Positions 57,699-64,000 of a stretch of DNA of 64,000 bases are shown here, piece by piece. The stretch is from Caulobacter sp. Lineage in GTDB: Bacteria > Pseudomonadota > Alphaproteobacteria > Caulobacterales > Caulobacteraceae. Location: the NCBI GenBank assembly GCA_030645575.1, contig JAUSMJ010000031.1, positions 106,558 to 170,557 of the forward strand. Reading direction: 5' to 3'. A program made the translations under genes and the position numbers. How positions within the stretch are numbered: position 1 is the first letter of the stretch; each line of letters opens with the position of its first letter. Below the pieces are notes generated by a model. The model was not told the DNA's origin and searched no databases. It worked only from the letters and a program-made list of their open reading frames with translations.

Positions 57699-58700
<1,002 letters not shown>

Positions 58701-58768
58701 CTAGCCCTCGCGCGGGTCGGCCTCAAGCCCCCTTTCGCGGATGCGAAGAGCGCGGCAATAGGAGCGTG

Positions 58769-58864
58769 CGTGGTTCGAGACGCTCGCCCGAGGCTCACTC
58801 CTCACCATGACGGCCATTGGTGTTCGTCATCCTGAGGAGCCCGAAGGGCGTCTCGAAGGACGCA
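58769..58864. repeat. interspersed repeat, family C, copy 4
   Basis: CGTGGTTCGAGACGCTCGCC to GGGCGTCTCGAAGGACGCA, with ACTCCTCACCATGACG and TCGTCATCCTGAGGAGC. It is the shortest copy and ends 22 nt before the mch start, so it lies within the promoter or leader region of that gene. Confidence 0.85.
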
Positions 58865-58886
58865 CGATGGCGCAGCGGAGCCCCAC

Positions 58887-59936
58887 ATGTCCAAGACCGA
58901 TCCAGGCAACTACTTCGAAGACTTCCGCCTCGGCCAGGTGCTCAGCCACGCCACGCCGCGCACGGTCACCACCGGGGACGTGGCCCTCTACAACGCCCTC
59001 TACGGCCCGCGCTTCGCCCTGACCTCGAGCGACGAGTTCGCGCGGTCGTGCGGGCTGCCGGCCTCGCCGGTCGATGCGCTGGTCGCGTTCCACATGGTGT
59101 TCGGCAAGACCGTGCCGGACATCAGCCTGAACGCCGTGGCCAACCTGGGTTACGCCGAGGGGCTGTTCCTGAAGGCGCTGTATCCGGGCGACACGGTGAC
59201 CGCGACCAGCGAGGTCATCGGGCTGAAGGAGAACTCCAACCGCAAGACCGGCGTGGTCTATGTGCGCACCACCGGCGACAACCAGCACGGCGAAACGGTG
59301 CTGAGCTATGTGCGCTGGGTGATGGTGCGCAAGCGGAGCGAGGACGCGGTGGTCGGCGAGCAGGCGACGCCGAAGCTGGCCGCCGCCGTGGCCGCGAGTG
59401 ATCTGATCCTGCCGCGGGGCCTCGATGTCTCGAAATACGATTTCGCCCTGGCCGGCGCGCCGCATGCGTTCGAGGACTACGCGGTCGGCGAGAAGATCGA
59501 CCACGTCGACGGCATGGCCATCGAGGAGGCCGAACACGCCATGGCCACGCGGCTCTACCAGAACACGGCCAAGGTCCACTTCAACCAGTATGAGCGGTCG
59601 AAGGACCCGACCGGCCGGCGGCTGGTCTATGGCGGGGTGGTGATCTCCACGGCCAAGGCGCTGAGCTTCAACGGGCTGCAGAACGCCGGGCTGATGCTGG
59701 CGATCAACGGCGGGCGGCATGTGAATCCGTACTTCGCTGGCGCGACGGTCTTTGCGTGGTCGGAAGTGCTCGACAAGGCCGATCTCGGCGAGGGCGTCGG
59801 CGCGCTGCGGCTGCGGCTGGTGGCGACGAAGGACCGGCCGTGCGCCGACTTCCCGGACAAGGACGCGGACGGCGCCTATCCGCCGGAGGTGATCCTCGAC
59901 TTCGACTACTGGGCGGCGGTTCCGAAACGTGGCTGA
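58887..59936 (+). CDS. mch: mesaconyl-CoA hydratase-like MaoC protein
   Basis: A 349-residue protein with two MaoC hotdog halves, the length of mesaconyl-CoA (beta-methylmalyl-CoA) hydratase of the ethylmalonyl-CoA pathway. YFEDFRLGQVLSHATPRTVT starts the first half, EEAEHAMATRLYQNTAKVHF and GRRLVYGGVVISTAKALSFN lie in the second, and AINGGRHVNPYFAGATVFAW is very characteristic of this enzyme. The pathway assimilates acetyl-CoA without glyoxylate bypass. No other pathway gene except the CitE-like lyase is in the window. Ribosome site CGGAG precedes the ATG. Confidence 0.87.
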   Translation: MSKTDPGNYFEDFRLGQVLSHATPRTVTTGDVALYNALYGPRFALTSSDEFARSCGLPASPVDALVAFHMVFGKTVPDISLNAVANLGYAEGLFLKALYPGDTVTATSEVIGLKENSNRKTGVVYVRTTGDNQHGETVLSYVRWVMVRKRSEDAVVGEQATPKLAAAVAASDLILPRGLDVSKYDFALAGAPHAFEDYAVGEKIDHVDGMAIEEAEHAMATRLYQNTAKVHFNQYERSKDPTGRRLVYGGVVISTAKALSFNGLQNAGLMLAINGGRHVNPYFAGATVFAWSEVLDKADLGEGVGALRLRLVATKDRPCADFPDKDADGAYPPEVILDFDYWAAVPKRG

Positions 59937-60354
59937 GTTCGCGCCCGATCCGGCGTTCGCGGCGGGCTCGATGGCGCTGGGCGAGCTGCCGCTGTGCCAT
60001 GTGCGGCTGCAGACCGACGCGCGCTGGCCGTGGCTGATCCTGATCCCGCGCGGGGTCGGGCTGCGCGAGATCGAGGACCTGTCTGTGGCGGATCGCGCGC
60101 GGCTGATCGAGGAATCGGTGCTGGCCGGACAGGCCGTGCGGGCCATCGGCGCGGCGCTGGGCCGGCCGGTGGAGAAGCTGAACCTCGGCGCGCTCGGCAA
60201 CGTGACCGCGCAGCTGCATGTGCATCTGGTTGGCCGGCGCGCGGGCGACGCGGCCTGGCCGGGGCCGGTGTGGGGTGTCGGGGTGGCGGACGGTTATGAC
60301 GCGTCACGTCTCGATGCGGCCGTGATTGCCGCGCGCAAGACTCTGAACCTGTAG
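59929..60354 (+). CDS. HIT-domain protein with atypical triad
   Basis: A 141-residue histidine-triad-like protein. RWPWLILIPRGVGLREIEDL and VEKLNLGALGNVTAQLHVHL are typical. The triad reads H-V-H-L-V (QLHVHLVGR): the first and middle His, including the usual nucleophile, are kept, but the third is Val, as in a branch of bacterial HIT-like proteins. Nucleotide or diadenosine polyphosphate hydrolysis is possible but unproven. The GTG start overlaps the end of mch by 8 nt. Confidence 0.83.
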   Translation: MAEFAPDPAFAAGSMALGELPLCHVRLQTDARWPWLILIPRGVGLREIEDLSVADRARLIEESVLAGQAVRAIGAALGRPVEKLNLGALGNVTAQLHVHLVGRRAGDAAWPGPVWGVGVADGYDASRLDAAVIAARKTLNL

Positions 60355-60363
60355 TTCGCTGGA

Positions 60364-60475
60364 GGGGACCGGATATCGTGTCCCTTGGGACATGATTTCC
60401 TGTCCCCGGTCGCGGTCGTCGATGGTGCGGGGGGACAGGTTATCCAGTCCCAAGGGACAGGATAACCTGTCCCTT
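60364..60475. repeat. paired GTCCC-centred hairpins (family B), copy 3
   Basis: The first hairpin runs GGGGACCGGA... with centre GTCCCTTGGGAC to CCTGTCCCC (60364-60407); the second, GGGGGACAGGTTATCC with centre GTCCCAAGGGAC to GGATAACCTGTCCC (60430-60475). The second stem is nearly perfect over about 20 bp. It lies between convergent genes. Confidence 0.85.
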
Positions 60476-60493
60476 GGTCCGATCCGTCCCCGG

Positions 60494-61177
60494 TCAGTTC
60501 CGCGTCATCACCACGGGCCGCACGCCCCGCTCGTCCATCAGGTCCCCGCGCCAGCCGCCGTCGGAGGCGGGGGTCAGGCTGAGCACCAGGGTCGGCTTGC
60601 CCGGGAATTTGGTGATGCGGATGGTCAGGACGGCCGGCTGGCGGTCGAGGCTGTCGATCAGGCCGACGCGGCTCATCGGCGCGTCGAGACTGCGCCAGGC
60701 GCCCTCGAGCTGGCCATAGCCCGTTCCCCGATCGACCAGCTGCAGCGACAGCACCGCGGCGCCCGCGTCGGTGCGCACGGTCCAGCCGCCGTCGAGCGGC
60801 CCCTGCAGCCCCTGGGCCGAGGCGGCGGACCCGCGGATGCGCATCTCGTAGCCCAGGTCCGTCTGACTCGGCGGCCCGTCCGGGCTCTTGCCGGTCTCGT
60901 CGATCATCACCGGCCGATCGAGCGTCGGCGCCCGCCGGGGCGCGATGACCAGCGGCCGGGGCGGGGCGGTCACGACAGGCGCGGCGGAAACGGCCGCCGG
61001 CGTGTCGGGCTCCGCGTCCGGCTCCTGGTCGGTGGTCTGGTCCGGCGGCAGGGCCGCGGCGATGGCGTCGCCGATCGGGTCATAGGCCGGCGGCTGGGCG
61101 TCGGGCCCGGGCGCCGTCTGGGCCTGGGCCCCGCCGGCGGCCAGCACCAGCAACAGGATGGCGAGGCCGAGCCTCAA
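60494..61177 (-). CDS. exported protein of unknown function
   Basis: A 227-residue protein with a signal peptide (MRLGLAILLLVLAAGGAQAQ). The next 80 or so residues are Pro/Asp/Ala-rich and probably disordered; the C-terminal 120 residues (LGYEMRIRGSAASAQGLQGP, GAAVLSLQLVDRGTGYGQLE, PAVLTIRITKFPGKPTLVLS) look like a beta-sheet domain. I recognise no family. Its start overlaps the stop of the CitE-like gene (ATGA), so they are one transcript. Confidence 0.75.
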   Translation of the reverse strand: MRLGLAILLLVLAAGGAQAQTAPGPDAQPPAYDPIGDAIAAALPPDQTTDQEPDAEPDTPAAVSAAPVVTAPPRPLVIAPRRAPTLDRPVMIDETGKSPDGPPSQTDLGYEMRIRGSAASAQGLQGPLDGGWTVRTDAGAAVLSLQLVDRGTGYGQLEGAWRSLDAPMSRVGLIDSLDRQPAVLTIRITKFPGKPTLVLSLTPASDGGWRGDLMDERGVRPVVMTRN

Positions 61178-62037
61178 GCGGCGTCCGCCAGGGCGATGGC
61201 CTCGGCCACATCGACCAGCCGCCGCGCCTGGGCCAGATGCAGCAGCTCGGCCATCCTGCCCTCGACGCGGATGGCGCCCTTGCCCTGGTTTTCCGGCAGG
61301 GCGAAGGCGGCGATCACGGCGCGGGCCCAGTCGACCTCGGCCGGCGAGGGCGAGAAGACGGCGTTGCAGACGTCGATCTGTTTTGGATGGATCAGGGTCT
61401 TGCCGTCGAAGCCGAAGTCGACGCCCTGACGGCAGACCGCCTCAAGCGACGCCTGGTCCTCGATGTCGTTGTGCACCCCGTCGAGGATGGTCAGGCCGTG
61501 GATCCGCGCGGCGGCGACGGCCATCGACAGGGCGGCGAAGAAGGGCTCGCGGCCGGGCGTCAGGCGATAGCGCATCTCCTTGGCCAGGTCGTTCGTGCCC
61601 ATGACGAAGGTGGTCAGCTGCGTGCTGGCGGCGGCGGCGGCGATGGCGTCGAGCGCGAACAGCGAGCGGCCGGTCTCGATCATCGCCCACAGGGCCGTGT
61701 CGGCGTGCAGCGGACCGGAATAGGCGGCGACGTCCTCGGCCGAGTTGACCTTCGGGACCAGGATGGCGTCCGGCTTCGCGGCCGCGGCCGCGCGCAGGTC
61801 GTCGGCGCCCCAGGGGGTGTCGGACCCGTTCACCCGGATGACCAGCTCGCGCCGGCCGAACCCGCCGTCGCGGATCGCCTGCACGGCCTGCTCGCGGGCC
61901 GTCGCCTTGGCCTCCGGCGCCACGGCGTCTTCCAGGTCGAGGATCACCACGTCACAGGGCAACGACCGCGCCTTCTCGATCGCCTTGGCGTTGGAGGCGG
62001 GCATGTAGAGGGCGCTGCGGCGAGGACGGGCGGTCAT
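61174..62037 (-). CDS. CitE-like CoA-ester lyase or malyl-CoA thioesterase
   Basis: A 287-residue HpcH/HpaI-aldolase-superfamily protein. RRSALYMPASNAKAIEKARS and VVILDLEDAVAPEAKATARE (Mg2+ ligand Asp/Glu) are followed by AMIETGRSLFALDAI and FGFDGKTLIHPKQIDVCNAV. It resembles the Mcl2/(3S)-malyl-CoA thioesterase and beta-methylmalyl-CoA lyase group more than citrate lyase; the other citrate lyase subunits are absent. With mch nearby, a role in the ethylmalonyl-CoA pathway is plausible. The ATG at 62037 starts the conserved part; its ribosome site is weak. Confidence 0.85.
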   Translation of the reverse strand: MTARPRRSALYMPASNAKAIEKARSLPCDVVILDLEDAVAPEAKATAREQAVQAIRDGGFGRRELVIRVNGSDTPWGADDLRAAAAAKPDAILVPKVNSAEDVAAYSGPLHADTALWAMIETGRSLFALDAIAAAAASTQLTTFVMGTNDLAKEMRYRLTPGREPFFAALSMAVAAARIHGLTILDGVHNDIEDQASLEAVCRQGVDFGFDGKTLIHPKQIDVCNAVFSPSPAEVDWARAVIAAFALPENQGKGAIRVEGRMAELLHLAQARRLVDVAEAIALADAA

Positions 62038-62118
62038 GGCGGTTCTGCGTCTCAAGCTGGGGTCTGCTGCTTCTCTACTGACATCCCGGACGGGCTGGAA
62101 GGCCGATCGCCCCTCAAT

Positions 62119-62231
62119 CGTCATCCCGGGCCTTGTGCCGGGGACCCCTGTGTAAGCATCCCGAACCCGTCATGCTGGATCATCGCTCGTGCGGCGGATC
62201 GAGGGGTCCCGGGCACAGGGCCCGGGATGAC
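62119..62231. repeat. interspersed repeat, family D, copy 2
   Basis: CGTCATCCCGGGCCTTGTGC at the left end and GGGCCCGGGATGACG at the right, with GACCCCT and GATCGAGGGGTCCCG inside. Matches the element at 34794 in the same order. It lies between the CitE-like gene and mtaB. Confidence 0.8.
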
Positions 62232-62259
62232 GGTGGTGGGGGGGGCTGACAGCCCCGTT

Positions 62260-62287
62260 TTGGCAGTTCGCCCCCCTCTGCTATATC
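62260..62287 (+). promoter_or_regulatory. candidate promoter of mtaB
   Basis: TTGGCA (62260-62265), a 16-bp spacer and TATATC (62282-62287) resemble a housekeeping promoter, 46 bp upstream of the mtaB ATG. Confidence 0.45.
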
Positions 62288-62333
62288 CCCCACCACAAGG
62301 GCGGCCACATCGGCCGCCCGCTGTGTTTGCGCC

Positions 62334-63605
62334 ATGACCTCTCCCGCCTCCCTCGCCGCTGACGCCGACGACGTGCAGGTCGTCACGTTCGGCTGCCGGC
62401 TGAACGCCTATGAGAGCGAGGCCCTGCGCGCGCGCGCGCGGGCCGACGGGGTGGCGAACGCGGTGGTGTTCAACACCTGCGCCGTCACCAATGAAGCCGT
62501 CCGCCAGGCGCGCCAAGCGATCCGCAAGGCGCGGCGCGAGCGGCCGGGGGCCCGGCTGATCGTCACCGGCTGCGCGGCGCAGATCGATCCGGCCGCCTTC
62601 GCCGCCATGCCGGAAGTCGACCTGGTGCTGGGTAACGCCGACAAGGCCGCGCCCGGCGCGCTGGCCGATACGTCGGCGCGGGTGCGGGTCAACGACATCA
62701 TGAGCGTGCGCGAGACGGCCGGCCATCTGATCGACGGCCTGCGCGACCGGGCGCGGGCCTTCGTCGAGGTGCAGAACGGCTGCGATCACCGCTGCACCTT
62801 CTGCATCATCCCCTTTGGGCGCGGGAATTCGCGCAGCGCCGCCGCCGGCGAGGTGGTCGAGCAGGTCCGCCGGCTGACCGCCGAGGGCTATCGCGAGGTG
62901 GTGCTGACCGGCGTCGATATCACCAGCTGGGGCGCCGACCTGCCGGGCCAGCCGACGCTGGGCCAGCTGGTCTCGCGGATCCTCAAGCTCGTGCCTGACC
63001 TGCCCCGCCTGCGACTGAGCTCGATCGACGCGGCGGAGATCGATCCGGACCTGATGCGCTGCCTGGCCGAAGAGCCGCGGCTGATGCCGTACCTGCACCT
63101 GAGCCTGCAGGCCGGCGACGACCTGATCCTCAAGCGGATGAAGCGCCGCCATCTGCGGGCCGACGCCCTGAAACTGATCGCCGATGTGCGCGCGGTGCGG
63201 CCGGACACGGCCTTCGGCGCCGACCTGATCGCCGGCTTCCCGACCGAGAGCGAGGCGGCGTTCGACAATACGCTGGCGCTGGTCGAGGAGGCGGGCCTGT
63301 CGTTCCTGCACGTCTTCCCCTACAGCGCCCGCCCCGGCACCCCGGCCGCCAGGATGCCGCCCGTGAAGGGCCCGGTGATCAAGGACCGCGCCCGCCGCCT
63401 GCGCCAGGCCGGCGAGGCGGCGCTGCAACGGCATCTGGCGCGTCAGGTCGGCCGGATGCTGAACGGGCTGGTCGAAAAGCCCGGTGTGGCCCGGGCGGAT
63501 GACTTCACCGAGATCGCGTTCGAGGGCGAGGCGCCGGTGGGGGAGATCGTGGCCATGCGGGTGACGGGGGTGGACGGCGCGAGGGTGACGGCGGAGCTTC
63601 TCTAA
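62334..63605 (+). CDS. mtaB: tRNA t6A37 methylthiotransferase MtaB
   Basis: A 423-residue radical-SAM enzyme that adds a methylthio group to t6A37 in tRNAs reading ANN codons. The N-terminal UPF0004 domain has the cluster-binding Cys of FGCRLNAYESEA, FNTCAVTNEA and VTGCAAQ. The radical-SAM cluster motif is CDHRCTFC in VQNGCDHRCTFCIIPFGRG. A shortened TRAM-like C-terminus ends the protein. The ATG at 62334 is the first in frame. A hairpin pair follows 14 nt after the stop. Confidence 0.94.
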   Translation: MTSPASLAADADDVQVVTFGCRLNAYESEALRARARADGVANAVVFNTCAVTNEAVRQARQAIRKARRERPGARLIVTGCAAQIDPAAFAAMPEVDLVLGNADKAAPGALADTSARVRVNDIMSVRETAGHLIDGLRDRARAFVEVQNGCDHRCTFCIIPFGRGNSRSAAAGEVVEQVRRLTAEGYREVVLTGVDITSWGADLPGQPTLGQLVSRILKLVPDLPRLRLSSIDAAEIDPDLMRCLAEEPRLMPYLHLSLQAGDDLILKRMKRRHLRADALKLIADVRAVRPDTAFGADLIAGFPTESEAAFDNTLALVEEAGLSFLHVFPYSARPGTPAARMPPVKGPVIKDRARRLRQAGEAALQRHLARQVGRMLNGLVEKPGVARADDFTEIAFEGEAPVGEIVAMRVTGVDGARVTAELL

Positions 63606-63619
63606 CCTCTCCTTGGCGC

Positions 63620-63721
63620 GGGGACATGCACTTCAGTGCGTGTCCCCTCCCCCAGAATTGCCAGCCGCTGACTGGGGAAGCGCCCGGCAAGCAGAGGACG
63701 CGCACTGAAGTGCATGTCCCC
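63620..63721. repeat. paired family A hairpins, copy 2
   Basis: GGGGACATGCACT-TC-AGTGCGTGTCCCC (63620-63647) and GGACGCGCACT-GA-AGTGCATGTCC (63696-63719), in opposite orientation about 48 nt apart. It occupies the first part of the 334-bp gene-free stretch after mtaB; the family E repeat and the IS end fill the rest. Confidence 0.85.
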
Positions 63722-63751
63722 GCGCGTGCCTGGCCCCTGGGCAGACCGGCC

Positions 63752-63838
63752 CCGATGTCTTGATCGCCAGTGTTGCTCCGGCGACCGGAGCGCATCATTC
63801 CATCAAGGCCAAAGGGCGATTGTCATCCGGTCGATCAG
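63752..63838. repeat. interspersed repeat, family E, copy 2
   Basis: GATGTCTTGATCGCCAGTGT and TTGCTCCGGCG, then directly CCGGAGCGCATCATTCCATC and AAGGCC. It is the short form of the element at 39738, without the GC-rich insert. Confidence 0.75.
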
Positions 63839-63862
63839 GCGTAACGTCCTCCTCCAGCAACC

Positions 63863-64000
63863 TGTTCAGACCGGAGACATCGGTGACGGGTGTTCGGGGA
63901 CATCCGTGACACCTTTGGGCCTCGCAGGGAGGTCTGGAGATGCCGTTCACGGGAGTCTCGGCGATGGATCGCAAGCAGGAGTTTGTCCGCCTGGCGCTGG
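63863..64000 (+). mobile_element. left end of an IS481-like insertion sequence, truncated by the window
   Basis: TGTTCAGACCGGAGACATCG at 63863 begins a stretch with repeated ACATCGGTGAC/ACATCCGTGACACC blocks, as in terminal repeats, followed by a transposase start. The other end is outside the window, so the border is a guess. Confidence 0.4.
63940..64000 (+). CDS. IS481-like transposase, first 20 codons
   Basis: The visible residues, MPFTGVSAMDRKQEFVRLAL, resemble the N-terminus of IS481-family transposases (MPF/W...MD...EFV...AL), which continue into a helix-turn-helix and a DDE integrase core. GGGAGG lies 8 nt upstream of the ATG. The rest of the gene is outside the window, so whether it is intact cannot be seen. 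Confidence 0.5.
   Translation, partial: MPFTGVSAMDRKQEFVRLAL

Overview
The window is high-GC DNA from an alphaproteobacterium, most likely the order Caulobacterales (Caulobacter/Phenylobacterium type). This rests on gene content (a complete hut operon with HutF, a 2-oxoglutarate dehydrogenase/succinyl-CoA synthetase/malate dehydrogenase neighbourhood, an ornithine-type decarboxylase beside a deoxyhypusine-synthase-like protein) and on the many palindromic intergenic repeats. The species cannot be named from the sequence alone. It is ordinary chromosome with dense gene packing. The only mobile-element traces are a truncated IS481-like end at the right edge and a vapBC pair.

Layout. 1-0.7 kb: tail of a Tad pilus gene and a PepSY-type membrane protein. 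0.8-8.1 kb: histidine degradation, with hutI facing left and hutF-C-U-H-G facing right, every rightward junction overlapping by 4 nt and one HutC-type operator between hutI and hutF. 8.1-12.6 kb: a small membrane protein under a perfect FNR/FixK box, an amino-acid permease, a DUF885 metallopeptidase and a TetR regulator. 12.7-20.0 kb: a phosphate-acquisition block. A PlcP-like phosphoesterase plus a GT4 glycosyltransferase (candidate phosphate-sparing lipid remodelling) converge on a phosphate porin-pstS operon, which is preceded by an unusually clear 11-bp-periodic Pho-box array and by phnCDE. 20.0-22.8 kb: polyamine synthesis (decarboxylase with a structured leader, and speY). 22.8-34.6 kb: single genes (lipoprotein, Ca/Na antiporter, PhoN-like phosphatase, Zur, thioesterase, hydrolase, envelope proteins, dienoyl-CoA isomerase-like crotonase, pentapeptide-repeat protein, CorA, CHAP, acyltransferase, TerC).

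34.9-39.7 kb: priA, a small transaldolase, DUF484 and xerC. 39.9-49.8 kb: lpdA, two small membrane proteins, vapBC, sucB, sucA, sucD and sucC, all leftward. 50.0-57.1 kb: MFS transporter, TonB-dependent receptor and TetR regulator; a DUF2306 membrane protein divergent from a membrane-anchored LytTR regulator; DUF2141 and GNAT proteins. 57.7-63.6 kb: mdh, a mesaconyl-CoA hydratase-like MaoC protein, a HIT-like protein, a CitE-like lyase and mtaB.

Intergenic DNA is rich in repeats of at least seven kinds (A-G below): paired GGGACA/TGTCCC hairpins resembling REP/BIME elements, several 90-155 bp elements with palindromic ends, and a perfect 26-bp inverted repeat. The most promising biology is the phosphate block, where lipid remodelling, porin, phosphate-binding protein and phosphonate-type transporter sit together. 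Next are the structured leader before the decarboxylase, the FixK-box small membrane protein, the LytTR/DUF2306 pair and the repeat families.
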